From Flavobacterium sp. 1355 (GTDB taxonomy: Bacteria; Bacteroidota; Bacteroidia; Flavobacteriales; Flavobacteriaceae), in assembly GCF_017833415.1 (NCBI RefSeq), contig NZ_JAFICC010000007.1, positions 1 to 64,000 on the forward strand: DNA of 64,000 bases, written 5' to 3'. The translations under genes and the position numbers were made by a program. Shown here in pieces: positions 15,664 through 24,542 of this stretch. The notes beneath the pieces were generated by a model. It saw only the letters and a list, made by a program, of their open reading frames with translations, made no database searches and was not told where the DNA came from. Within the stretch, counting starts at the first letter, position 1. Each line of letters opens with the position of its first letter.

Positions 15664-16923
15664 ATGTTTGCTTTAGTCGATTGTAACAATTTTTATGCTT
15701 CATGCCAAAGGGTATTTGAGCCAAAATTAAGAGGGAAACCTATAGTTATCCTCTCTAATAATGATGGTTGTGTTATTTCGCGTTCTGATGAGGCGAAAGC
15801 TTTGGGCATACCAATGGCTATTCCTGCTTTTAAGTATGAAGCTGTTTTTAAAGAGAAAAACATTTTTGTTTATTCTTCTAATTATCCGCTGTATGGCGAT
15901 ATGAGCAATCGGGTAATGAACATGCTTCGGGCGTATACAACAGAAATTGAAATTTACAGCATTGATGAAGCTTTCCTGAAATTTTCGGGTTATGAGTTAT
16001 TTGATCTAAACGCACTTGGGCTAAAAATGCGAAAAGAAATAACACAGGGAACCGGAATTCCTGTAAGTATTGGTATTGCACCTACCAAAGCTTTGGCAAA
16101 AATGGCCAATAAAATTGCGCGAAAATTTGCCGATCGTACGCAAAATGTTTATTTAATTGACTCAGAAGAAAAAAGAATTAAAGCTTTAAAATGGACAAAA
16201 ATAGAGGATGTATGGGGAATCGGGAGAAAACATGCTAAACGACTCAAGTCAAAAAACGTTACCACTGCTTATCAATTCACACAACTTCCGGATGCCTGGG
16301 TGCGAAAAGAGATGGCCGTTGTCGGACTTAGGTTAAAACATGATCTGGAAGGAAAACCAACATTAGATTTAGAAGAAGCAAAAGGCCGAAAAATGATTGC
16401 TACTACGAGATCATTTGAAAGAAGGTATACTTCATTTGAACAAATTTCAGAACGTATCAGCACATTCACAGCTTCTTGTGCAGAGAAATTGCGCAGTCAG
16501 AACTGTCATTGTAACATGATTACGGTTTTTATTCAGACTGATTTTTTGGGTGGTGAGAACTCTCAATATTCGAGAAGTATTACAATTACAACTGATTTTC
16601 CGACCAATTCGACCATTGAACTTAACAAGGCGGCACAAAAAGGTTTTAACACCATTTTCAAAGCAGGATATCGTTATAAAAAAGCAGGAGTAATTGTAAT
16701 GGGTTTAACATCAAATAATGAAACACAACTCAATTTGTTCAAAACCTCAAATCCAAAACATCAGCCTTTAATGAGTGTTATTGACAAAATGAATCAATGT
16801 TATGGTGAGAATAAAATTAAATTCGGAGTACAGTCTTTAGGCCGACAATGGAAAATGCGACAGGACAGGCTATCGCCAAAATTTTCTACTTGCCTGAAAG
16901 ATGTGATCATTGTTAAGGTCTGA
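15664..16923 (+). CDS. umuC: DNA polymerase V catalytic subunit UmuC (Y-family)
   Basis: Translesion DNA polymerase, 419 aa, full family length. Catalytic acidic residues are D6 (ALVDCNNFYAS) and D101-E102 (YSIDEAF); the ILSNNDGCVISRS and SIGIAPTKALAKMANKIAR motifs and the helix-hairpin-helix thumb (KIEDVWGIGRKHAKRLK) follow. The C-terminal little-finger and UmuC extension (about 240-419) is present, including SLGRQWKMRQDRLSP. Together with umuD it should bypass lesions after DNA damage, under control of the S24 repressor at 14309. Confidence 0.96.
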   Translation: MFALVDCNNFYASCQRVFEPKLRGKPIVILSNNDGCVISRSDEAKALGIPMAIPAFKYEAVFKEKNIFVYSSNYPLYGDMSNRVMNMLRAYTTEIEIYSIDEAFLKFSGYELFDLNALGLKMRKEITQGTGIPVSIGIAPTKALAKMANKIARKFADRTQNVYLIDSEEKRIKALKWTKIEDVWGIGRKHAKRLKSKNVTTAYQFTQLPDAWVRKEMAVVGLRLKHDLEGKPTLDLEEAKGRKMIATTRSFERRYTSFEQISERISTFTASCAEKLRSQNCHCNMITVFIQTDFLGGENSQYSRSITITTDFPTNSTIELNKAAQKGFNTIFKAGYRYKKAGVIVMGLTSNNETQLNLFKTSNPKHQPLMSVIDKMNQCYGENKIKFGVQSLGRQWKMRQDRLSPKFSTCLKDVIIVKV

Positions 16924-17034
16924 TCACTCATTTCATTAAAAATTATAAAATTAAAATTCCTGTACATCATTAAATCAAACTATTAAATCAGATTATCCAA
17001 ATATACCGCTATAACAAACCTAAAAAACAAAGTT

Positions 17035-17664
17035 ATGACACTATTTAACGACACTGAATTATTTACCACAGGTTCAGGAGGAAAAAAAATATTTGACCTG
17101 CCTGATACAGAACTTATTTTGATAGATAATTTCTTTACTAAAGAAGAATCTGATCATTTTTATGAAAAACTACTTCATCAGACTAAATGGAGGGGATATC
17201 AAATGGAAATTTTTGACAAGACTGTTACTGCTCCCAGAATGATTGCCTGGTATGAAGATAAAAATAATGTCGGTGCAGATCCAAATGGTCCGGACTGGAC
17301 TTATGATCTTCTCACTATCAGGAGCCGTGTAGAAAAAGAAACGCAGCTGGATTTTAATAGTCTGCTGCTGAATTTGTACCGAAACGGAAAAGATGGTGTG
17401 GGATGGCATAGCGACAAAGAAAACAATACAGGTAAAGATCCTATAATTGCGTCAGTAACTTTTGGAGATACAAGAATATTCAGACTTCGCCATAAATTTA
17501 GAAAAGATGTAGCACAGGTTGAAATTCCGCTGCATCATGGATCTTTTTTGTTAATGGCCGGAACAACAAATAGCTTTTGGCAGCATCAGGTTCCAAAAAC
17601 TGCGCGAGATGTATTACCAAGAATAAATTTAACTTTTAGAAGAACAGACAGGAAAACAGAATAA
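17035..17664 (+). CDS. alkB: AlkB-like alpha-ketoglutarate-dependent dioxygenase
   Basis: A 2-oxoglutarate/Fe(II) dioxygenase of the AlkB family, 209 aa, which repairs alkylated bases by oxidative demethylation. Iron ligands are H125 and D127 (GVGWHSDKEN) and H184 (FWQHQVPK); R196 and R202 in LPRINLTFR bind 2-oxoglutarate and substrate. It has the size of ALKBH2/3-like bacterial members. It sits 111 nt after umuC on the same strand, which places a repair enzyme next to the translesion polymerase. No clear -7 box of its own was seen, so co-transcription is possible. Confidence 0.93.
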   Translation: MTLFNDTELFTTGSGGKKIFDLPDTELILIDNFFTKEESDHFYEKLLHQTKWRGYQMEIFDKTVTAPRMIAWYEDKNNVGADPNGPDWTYDLLTIRSRVEKETQLDFNSLLLNLYRNGKDGVGWHSDKENNTGKDPIIASVTFGDTRIFRLRHKFRKDVAQVEIPLHHGSFLLMAGTTNSFWQHQVPKTARDVLPRINLTFRRTDRKTE

Positions 17665-17823
17665 TGTAAAATATATTTAAACACAATGAGAGATGGGTTT
17701 CACGTCAGAAAAAACCTCAAAATCAAGCGTACAAAATAAAATAATCGCTTCTTATCAATTTATATTAGGCAACACTTATCTTTTTTAGTATTTTTCAACT
17801 TTTTTCCAATAATATTTTACCCA

Positions 17824-18285
17824 ATGGCAAAATTAAACAATGATTTAACCCGTTTTTTAGAGGCACAAAACAAACTCTATCTTACAGCTCTTACTGAACT
17901 AAAAAAGGGTAAAAAAGAAACCCATTGGATGTGGTTTATTTTTCCTCAGATAAAAGGATTAGGTAAAAGTGAAATGTCTAAATTGTATGCCATAGAAAAT
18001 CTTCAGCAAAGCGAAGAATTTCTTGCGCACCCGGTTCTTGGAAAACATCTCATAGAAGTTTCCAAAGTTCTTTTAGATTTTAAAATGAAATCGGCTGAAG
18101 CGATATTTGGTGATCTGGATGCACTTAAATTACAGTCATGCATGACACTTTTTAGCTTAACAAATAATACAGATCCAGTTTTTCAGGAGGTATTGGATAC
18201 TTTTTTCTCCGGAAAATTTGATACGCTTACTTTGTCAATAATAAACGAAATGATACATCCGGCGTTGCAGCAAACGGAGATCTAA
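17824..18285 (+). CDS. DUF1810 family protein
   Basis: A soluble 153-aa protein of unknown function. It shows the DUF1810 pattern: LTRFLEAQNKLYLTALTELKKGKKETHWMWFIFPQIKGLG at the N terminus, a conserved HPVLGKHLIE in the middle and LKLQSCMTLF near residue 105. There is no signal peptide. It lies 159 nt after alkB on the same strand and is closed by the terminator at 18325, so it may form the end of the DNA-damage cassette, but nothing in the protein itself shows a link to repair. Confidence 0.88.
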   Translation: MAKLNNDLTRFLEAQNKLYLTALTELKKGKKETHWMWFIFPQIKGLGKSEMSKLYAIENLQQSEEFLAHPVLGKHLIEVSKVLLDFKMKSAEAIFGDLDALKLQSCMTLFSLTNNTDPVFQEVLDTFFSGKFDTLTLSIINEMIHPALQQTEI

Positions 18286-18324
18286 TTTGCATTAAGCTTT
18301 TTACAGTAAAATAATAATTTTTCA

Positions 18325-18359
18325 AAAAAAAACGTCTTGCATAGCAAGACGTTTTTTCT
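18325..18359. terminator. Bidirectional terminator between DUF1810 and permease genes
   Basis: AACGTCTTGC / GCAAGACGTT hairpin with a 3-base loop, an A-run before and a T-run after. It can serve both convergent genes. Confidence 0.9.
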
Positions 18360-18393
18360 TTATAAGGATTTCATTATAAGTCTTAATGACTTT

Positions 18394-19812
18394 TTAAGAT
18401 TCTTTAGGTTTTGTTAGATAATAAACCGGTATTCCGGCTAACATAATCAAAACCCCCCAACCACAGGTCGAAAATTTTGTAAATAGCAATGAAATACAAA
18501 TTGCGGTTGCTACTATAATGTAGAGCATTGGTAAAAATGGATATCCAAAAGCTTTGTACGGTCTTTCTACATCAGGCATCTTTTTTCTTAAAATAAAAAT
18601 TCCATAAATGGTAAGAATGTAAAAAATCAAAACGATGATGATGACAAAGTCTAACAAATCTCCATATTTGCCTGTCAAACATAAGGCAGAAGCCCAAAAA
18701 CACTGTGCCCAAAGTGCCCATTCAGGAACACTAAACTTGTTTAATACCGCAGCTTTTTTAAAAAATAAACCATCATTTGCCATTGTATAGTATACTCTGG
18801 CTCCAGCCATAATTAATCCATTATTACACGCAAAAGTCGAAATCATAATCATGATTGCAATAATCAATGCACCGCTATTGCCAAAAATATATTGTGAAGC
18901 CACAACAGCTACACGATCTGATTTTGCAGTTGCTATTTCGTCAAAAGGAATAACTGCCAGGTACATTAAATTTGTTAATACATAAATAATTGTAACAATA
19001 AAAGTTCCCAAAAACAAACTGAAACCAACATTACGTTTTGGATTTTTAATTTCGCCAGCTATAAATGTTACCCCATTCCAGGCATCACTAGAAAATAAAG
19101 ATCCTACCATCGCAGCAGAAATACCAGTAATTAATGCTGTTCCACCAATAGGCAGCCATGATCCCTCCTGAGGATTATATGCACGCGGTGTCCATGCATC
19201 TGCCCAGTTAGCATCCCAGATTGATGCTTTTGCAGCAAGCGTTAAGCCAAAAACAATTAAGCCAAGCAATGATAATATCTTAATAATCGTTAGAATAGTC
19301 TGTAGAATTTTTCCGTTTTTTACTCCACGGCTATTAATGTATGTTAGCAAAATAATTGTAAAAATTGAAACAATCTGAGCTGCATTGAGTTTAAAGAACC
19401 CCGTTTCAAACAATATATTCTCATCACTGAAAGGTTCATAAAGATAAGCTGCAAACTTAGAAAAAGCCACACCGACAGCGGCAATTGTTCCGGTTTGTAT
19501 TACAGCAAAAAAACTCCAGCCATACAAAAAGGCAATCAGTTTATTGTAAGCTTCTTTTAGATACACATACTGTCCCCCTGCTTTTGGAAACATTGCACTT
19601 AATTCTCCGTAACTAACAGCAGCAATAATTGTAATCAAACCTGATATAAGCCATATTAGCGTGAGCCATCCGGCAGATCCTACCTGTCTGGCAATATCGG
19701 CACTTACGATAAATATTCCCGAGCCAATCATAGAACCTACAACAAGCATGGTTCCGTCTAGTAATCCGAGTTCTCTTTTAAAATGTTCTTGTTCTTGGTT
19801 GTCGTCTTGCAT
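18394..19812 (-). CDS. APC-superfamily amino-acid permease (LAT/SteT-like)
   Basis: An inner-membrane amino-acid transporter of 472 aa with about 12 membrane helices. The family signature is the first unwound helix VGSMIGSGIFIVSADIA, followed by SYGELSAMFPKAGGQYVYL in helix 3. The start is set at the ATG before QDDNQEQEHFKREL; the frame stays open for 34 codons upstream, but that part is AAATCTAAA-type filler and gives no sensible protein. A structured element (19911-19987) lies about 100 nt upstream on the same strand and would be in the leader if transcription starts above it. Substrate unknown, though the subfamily often moves neutral amino acids. Confidence 0.92.
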   Translation of the reverse strand: MQDDNQEQEHFKRELGLLDGTMLVVGSMIGSGIFIVSADIARQVGSAGWLTLIWLISGLITIIAAVSYGELSAMFPKAGGQYVYLKEAYNKLIAFLYGWSFFAVIQTGTIAAVGVAFSKFAAYLYEPFSDENILFETGFFKLNAAQIVSIFTIILLTYINSRGVKNGKILQTILTIIKILSLLGLIVFGLTLAAKASIWDANWADAWTPRAYNPQEGSWLPIGGTALITGISAAMVGSLFSSDAWNGVTFIAGEIKNPKRNVGFSLFLGTFIVTIIYVLTNLMYLAVIPFDEIATAKSDRVAVVASQYIFGNSGALIIAIMIMISTFACNNGLIMAGARVYYTMANDGLFFKKAAVLNKFSVPEWALWAQCFWASALCLTGKYGDLLDFVIIIVLIFYILTIYGIFILRKKMPDVERPYKAFGYPFLPMLYIIVATAICISLLFTKFSTCGWGVLIMLAGIPVYYLTKPKES

Positions 19813-19910
19813 TATTTTGTTTTTTTTGGTTTTAGGGTTGGTTAAAGATATACTTTTTTCTGAAATTTTAGATTTTACATTCGGGATTTTAGATTTCCAC
19901 ATTATTTTGG

Positions 19911-19987
19911 GCATGTCCCTTCGGGTCGGGCTTTCGGCTATATCTTTTACCTTGCTCCGCTGGCAAAAGGATACCGCCTCTATCCCT
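19911..19987 (-). ncRNA. Structured intergenic element, copy 3 (diverged)
   Basis: The minus strand reads AGGGATAGAGGCGGTATCC, then stem CTTTTGCC (19962-19969) / GGTAAAAG (19944-19951) with a 10-base loop, then ATATAGCCGAAAGCCCG. The order GATAG...GG..ATCCTTTT-hairpin-AAAAGAT...AGC is the same as in the copies at 331 and 9294. It sits upstream of the permease gene on that gene's strand. The rest of 19813-20112 is AT-rich with AAATCTAAA filler and no gene. Confidence 0.4.
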
Positions 19988-20112
19988 CATGCAATTTTCG
20001 TTTTCATGAGAACAGTATTTTATATAACAATTTATAATTGTTTTCGATAAAATTATTATATTTCAGTAAGTTACATCTGATAATTAAATAATTATCCAAC
20101 TATTGACTTAAA

Positions 20113-20340
20113 ATGGAAAAATATAGAAATCTAAAAGGAGATTCAGGTGTTGAATCCTATGAAATTGGTTCAGATTTTATCATTGTTCAATTTAAAAACG
20201 ATGGAAGTTATTTGTACAATTATGAAATTCCGGGCAATTCACATGTAGAACGTATGAAAAAACTAGCGCTAAAAGGAAAAGGGCTTAGTACATATATCAG
20301 TACAAATATTAAAAAGAAATACGCTGAGAAAATAAATTAG
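20113..20340 (+). CDS. KTSC-like small protein
   Basis: A soluble 75-aa protein. The pattern SGVESYEIGSDFIIVQFKNDGSYLYNY, then a variable linker, then GKGLSTYISTNIKKKYAEK resembles the KTSC domain (lysyl-tRNA synthetase C-terminal-like), whose function is poorly known. It converges with the cell-wall hydrolase gene, with only 16 nt between the two stop codons and no clear terminator. Fold assignment by eye only. Confidence 0.7.
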   Translation: MEKYRNLKGDSGVESYEIGSDFIIVQFKNDGSYLYNYEIPGNSHVERMKKLALKGKGLSTYISTNIKKKYAEKIN

Positions 20341-20356
20341 TACAAATGATCAAATC

Positions 20357-21799
20357 TTAATTAATCTGATCTAAAACACGATTGACCTGAGAAAAGGCTC
20401 TTTGATAATAAGGTTCTTTGGTTGAAGAAATCATAACACCGCCGTGCGTCGAAGAATGTACAAATTTAATTTCTCCGTCGGCTACATCTACCACCATTCC
20501 AACATGATTGATTTGGCGTCTACCGTTTGTTTTAAAGAAAATTAAATCACCTTTCTGAGCTTCATTAGAATCTACTTTAGTACCTACCCTTGATTGCTCG
20601 ATAGAACTTCTTGGCAATTTAATATCAAAATTATTAAAGGTACAAATCATTAGGCCAGAACAATCAAAACCTGCTTTTGTGGTTCCGCCAGATCTGTAAC
20701 GGGTTCCAATATTTTCGGTTGCGTTTACGATCAATTGTTCGACTAGCTCTGAATGATTGCTAACTCTAAATGGAGAATGTATACTGGATGAATCTTTTTT
20801 AATTCCTGAGTTATAAGCAACCTGAGTTGAAGCTGATGTGCTGTTTTCCAATTCAGGAGCCGTTGTTTGTCCGTCTGCAGAAACTCCTCTTTCGCCTGAT
20901 GTATTAATTTTCAAAACATAACCTACCGGCAATTTCCCCTTTATAAAAGGATTTTGTCTTTCCAGTTCTGCTACTGTAATTCCGTATCTTTTTGCAATAG
21001 CATATTTTGTTTCTTTTGGCTGTACCTCAACAACAATTTCAGTAGTTTTTGCCAATTCGGTTTCTGGTTTTATTTCAGTAGTTTTAATAGAATTATCTGA
21101 AGTAACAACTGCTTTTTCTACAATGGGAGTTTTTGTAACATCCATCTGTTTTATTTCCGGGCTTACCCTACCTTTAGAAGTTTTAATGTTTAAAACATAT
21201 CCTACTGGTAATTTTCTTTTAATAAACGGATTTTGGCGCTCTAATTCTGCAACTGTTATCCCGTATTTTTTTGCAATTAAGTACTTTGTTTCCTTTGGTT
21301 TTACCTCAACTACATAATCAACTACGTCTACGATTTTAAGGTCATCTAATGCTTTATCTGCAGAGGCTAGAGTATTATTAAAAGAAGGAATAGTAATTTT
21401 CTGTCCTATTTTCAAGTCTTCTGTCTCTAAAAGAGGGTTGGCTTTCTTTAAGTCTTCAACTGAAACATTATATTTTTTTGAGATCGCCCACAGTGTTTCT
21501 TTTTCAATTACTTCGTGCAAACCTGAATTTGAATTTGCTGGCGAGGTTATATTTGCAGCTGTTTCTGTTTTTGTTGTAGTAGCTTTTTTATTTGTACCCG
21601 GAATTAATAAAATTGAATTCAGTTTTAAGACTTTTGGAGCATCCGGATTAGCATCTTTGATATCTTTCGCTTTTATACCATATTTTTTAGCAATTACAGT
21701 AAGGTTTTCTCCCTTTGAAATTTTATGTTTGATGAATTTCTCCTGAGAAAAAACACTTACACTAAATAAAAACACTACTATAATTAATCTAAAAATCAT
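20357..21799 (-). CDS. LysM-domain NlpC/P60 (C40) peptidoglycan endopeptidase
   Basis: An exported cell-wall hydrolase of 480 aa. Signal peptide 1-19 (FLFSVSVFSQ), four LysM peptidoglycan-binding modules (about 24-67, 95-138, 161-206, 255-299), a Ser/Thr-rich linker, and a C-terminal NlpC/P60 domain (about 352-480) with catalytic C380 (AGFDCSGLM), H432 (NHVGMVV) and H448 (FVHSST). It should cut peptide stems of peptidoglycan in the periplasm. LysM 3 and 4 are almost the same sequence (PKETKY-IAK-YGITVAELERQ), a recent internal duplication. It appears monocistronic. Confidence 0.94.
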   Translation of the reverse strand: MIFRLIIVVFLFSVSVFSQEKFIKHKISKGENLTVIAKKYGIKAKDIKDANPDAPKVLKLNSILLIPGTNKKATTTKTETAANITSPANSNSGLHEVIEKETLWAISKKYNVSVEDLKKANPLLETEDLKIGQKITIPSFNNTLASADKALDDLKIVDVVDYVVEVKPKETKYLIAKKYGITVAELERQNPFIKRKLPVGYVLNIKTSKGRVSPEIKQMDVTKTPIVEKAVVTSDNSIKTTEIKPETELAKTTEIVVEVQPKETKYAIAKRYGITVAELERQNPFIKGKLPVGYVLKINTSGERGVSADGQTTAPELENSTSASTQVAYNSGIKKDSSSIHSPFRVSNHSELVEQLIVNATENIGTRYRSGGTTKAGFDCSGLMICTFNNFDIKLPRSSIEQSRVGTKVDSNEAQKGDLIFFKTNGRRQINHVGMVVDVADGEIKFVHSSTHGGVMISSTKEPYYQRAFSQVNRVLDQIN

Positions 21800-22102
21800 A
21801 CCTATTAAAGTTTAATGAATACTTCTTTAAGTTTAAATAATATAACTTTAAACCTAAATTATATAACTTAGAGAAGTCAAAATATATTATGTAAAAAGCG
21901 AATTTAAATTTTTAAAGTAGAATTTGCACGTTTTTTAACATCTAATTTAGTTCGAATTAACAGCCTAATACATCGAAGTTGCCTCAATACTTTGAAAACA
22001 TGCTTTTTATCCGAGGAATTATATTTTTGAATAAAACGAATTATAATGTGTAAATATTGTGAAAAGATTGCTTTATGTCTGTCTTTTCTTTCCCTTTGTA
22101 AT
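21800..22102. other. AT-rich intergenic region without a gene
   Basis: About 300 bases upstream of the LysM hydrolase gene. It holds short A/T palindromes such as AAGTTTAAA...TTTAAAC but no convincing promoter, RNA or coding frame that I can support. Confidence 0.5.
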
Positions 22103-22134
22103 AAAAAAACGCCCTGTTTTCACAGAGCGTTTAA
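22103..22134 (-). terminator. Terminator of the first aconitase gene
   Basis: On the minus strand, 22 nt after the stop codon, AAACGCTCTGTG and CAGGGCGTTT form a hairpin around AAAA, followed by a T-run. Confidence 0.85.
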
Positions 22135-22155
22135 AATATAAGGGAGTGCTAAAGA

Positions 22156-24420
22156 TTAAGCTTTTCCGGCAGCAATCAGGTTTAATGCTGAACCTGCAAC
22201 GAACCAGCCTATTTGTCCTGCGTTGTAAGTATGGTTAGCAAAAATAATATCTTTTGTACCATCTGCATGAACGAACTCTAACGTTAATGGTTTTCCAGGA
22301 GCGAACTCTGTTAAGTCAATAAAGTTAATAGTATCGTCTTCCTGAATTTTATCATAATCTGCTTCATTAGCAAAAGTTAAACCAAGGAGACCTTGTTTTT
22401 TAAGGTTTGTTTCATGAATACGAGCGAAAGATTTTACCAACACTGCTTTAACCCCTAAGAAACGTGGTTCCATAGCAGCATGTTCACGAGATGAGCCTTC
22501 TCCATAGTTGTGATCTCCTATAACAACAGAAGGAACTCCGGCTGCTTTGTAAGCACGGGCTACTGCAGGAACTGCATCATAATCTCCGGTTAATTGATTT
22601 TTGACTGAATTTGTTTTTTGATTGAATGCATTTACTGCACCAATCAACATGTTGTTAGAAATATTATCTAAATGTCCGCGGAAACGCAACCATGGTCCTG
22701 CCATAGAAATATGGTCTGTTGTACATTTTCCAAAAGCTTTGATCAGCAATTTTGCACCAGTTATATTTTTACCATCCCATGCATCAAACGGAGCTAACAA
22801 TTGTAAACGTTCTGAAGCTGGATTAACAACAACCTGAACTTCGGAGCCGTCTGCAGCCGGAGCCTGAAATCCAGGGTCTTCGGCATAGAAACCTTTAGAC
22901 GGAAGCTCATCTCCTGTTGGGGCATCAAGCATTACTTCTTCTCCATCTTCGTTGATTAATTTATCTGTTAATGGATTAAAACCTAAATCACCAGCAATAG
23001 CCAAGGCCGTTACCAATTCCGGAGAGCCTACAAAAGCCAAAGTGTTTGGATTCCCATCGGCACGTTTTGAGAAGTTACGGTTAAAAGAGTGAACAATCGT
23101 ATTTCTTTCTTCTTTCTCTGCTCCTTCTCTGTCCCACATACCAATACAAGGTCCGCAGGCATTAGCAAATACCGTTGCACCAATTTTATGGAAAGTTTCG
23201 ATAAAACCATCTCTTTCAATTGTAGAACGAACTACTTCTGAACCAGGCGTAATTGTAAACTGTGATTTAGTTTTTAAATTTTTATCTGCAACTTGTTTTG
23301 CTAAAGAAGCGGCACGCGAAATATCTTCGTAAGAAGAGTTCGTACAAGAACCAATTAAACCAACCTGAATTTGTAATGGCCAGTTGTTTTTGATTGCAGC
23401 TTCTTTCATTTTAGAAATTGGAGTAGCTAAATCGGGAGTAAAAGGACCATTTAAATGTGGCTCTAACTCAGTTAAATTGATTTCGATAACCTGATCAAAA
23501 TATTGTTCCGGATTAGCATAAACTTCCGGGTCTCCGGTTAAGTATGAAGCTACTTTATCTGCTGCATCAGCAACATCAGCTCTGTTTGTAGAACGCAGGT
23601 AACGACTCATAGAATCATCATAACCAAAAGTCGAAGTTGTTGCTCCGATTTCTGCTCCCATGTTACAAATAGTACCTTTACCTGTACATGACATAGCAGT
23701 TGCACCTTCGCCAAAATATTCTACAATAGCTCCAGTACCACCTTTTACAGTAAGAATACCGGCAACTTTCAGGATAACATCTTTAGGAGCAGTCCATCCT
23801 GATAATTTACCAGTTAATTTTACTCCGATTAATTTCGGAAACTTTAGTTCCCATGCCATACCAGACATAACGTCTACAGCATCTGCTCCACCAACCCCAA
23901 TAGCGACCATACCTAAACCACCTGCATTTACAGTGTGAGAATCGGTACCAATCATCATTCCGCCCGGGAAAGCATAATTTTCAAGTACTACCTGGTGAAT
24001 AATTCCGGCTCCTGGTTTCCAGAAACCTATTCCATATTTATTAGAAACTGACGATAAGAAATCGAAAACTTCGTTACTTTGTGTTTTTGCCCTTGCCAAA
24101 TCGGTTACTGCATCTACTTTTGCCTGAATTAAGTGATCACAGTGAACTGTTGTAGGAACAGCAACTGTTTTCTTTCCGGCATGCATAAATTGCAATAATG
24201 CCATTTGAGCTGTTGCATCTTGACAAGCAACACGGTCTGGTGCAAAATCTACATAATCAACTCCTCTTCCAAACGCCTTTGTTGGATTTCCATCCCAAAG
24301 GTGATTGTATAAAATTTTCTCCGTTAAAGTAAGTGGACGACCAACAATCTCGCGTGCTTTATCAACACGACCAGGCATGTTCTCATACACTTTTTTTATC
24401 ATTTCAATATCAAAAGCCAT
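22156..24420 (-). CDS. Aconitate hydratase (mitochondrial-type)
   Basis: The TCA-cycle enzyme interconverting citrate and isocitrate, cytoplasmic, 754 aa, the length of mitochondrial-type aconitases. The 4Fe-4S ligands are visible in [14 protein letters not shown] and [10 protein letters not shown]; the VPTTVHCDH motif near residue 90, [11 protein letters not shown] and the swivelling C-terminal domain with [14 protein letters not shown] are also present. A second, different aconitase (AcnB) lies directly upstream on the same strand, separated by its own terminator, so the two are probably transcribed separately. Confidence 0.97.
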   Translation of the reverse strand: MAFDIEMIKKVYENMPGRVDKAREIVGRPLTLTEKILYNHLWDGNPTKAFGRGVDYVDFAPDRVACQDATAQMALLQFMHAGKKTVAVPTTVHCDHLIQAKVDAVTDLARAKTQSNEVFDFLSSVSNKYGIGFWKPGAGIIHQVVLENYAFPGGMMIGTDSHTVNAGGLGMVAIGVGGADAVDVMSGMAWELKFPKLIGVKLTGKLSGWTAPKDVILKVAGILTVKGGTGAIVEYFGEGATAMSCTGKGTICNMGAEIGATTSTFGYDDSMSRYLRSTNRADVADAADKVASYLTGDPEVYANPEQYFDQVIEINLTELEPHLNGPFTPDLATPISKMKEAAIKNNWPLQIQVGLIGSCTNSSYEDISRAASLAKQVADKNLKTKSQFTITPGSEVVRSTIERDGFIETFHKIGATVFANACGPCIGMWDREGAEKEERNTIVHSFNRNFSKRADGNPNTLAFVGSPELVTALAIAGDLGFNPLTDKLINEDGEEVMLDAPTGDELPSKGFYAEDPGFQAPAADGSEVQVVVNPASERLQLLAPFDAWDGKNITGAKLLIKAFGKCTTDHISMAGPWLRFRGHLDNISNNMLIGAVNAFNQKTNSVKNQLTGDYDAVPAVARAYKAAGVPSVVIGDHNYGEGSSREHAAMEPRFLGVKAVLVKSFARIHETNLKKQGLLGLTFANEADYDKIQEDDTINFIDLTEFAPGKPLTLEFVHADGTKDIIFANHTYNAGQIGWFVAGSALNLIAAGKA

Positions 24421-24490
24421 AAGTTATAATTGTTTGTTTTGTTTTTATTTTTAACACGACAAGGTACAAAAAATAGAGTAGCCAGAAAAG

Positions 24491-24519
24491 AAAAAGCCCG
24501 AGTTTATACTCGGGCTTTT
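24491..24519 (-). terminator. acnB: Terminator of acnB
   Basis: AAAAGCCCGAGT / ACTCGGGCTTTT hairpin, 24 nt after the acnB stop codon on the minus strand. It separates acnB from the second aconitase gene, which starts 71 nt further on. Confidence 0.92.
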
Positions 24520-24542
24520 CTAATATTTGAATAATCATGTAA

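Noticed and set aside
19661..20050. 129-aa plus-strand frame over the permease start
   Set aside because: It is antisense to the permease and runs through the structured element; no family resemblance.
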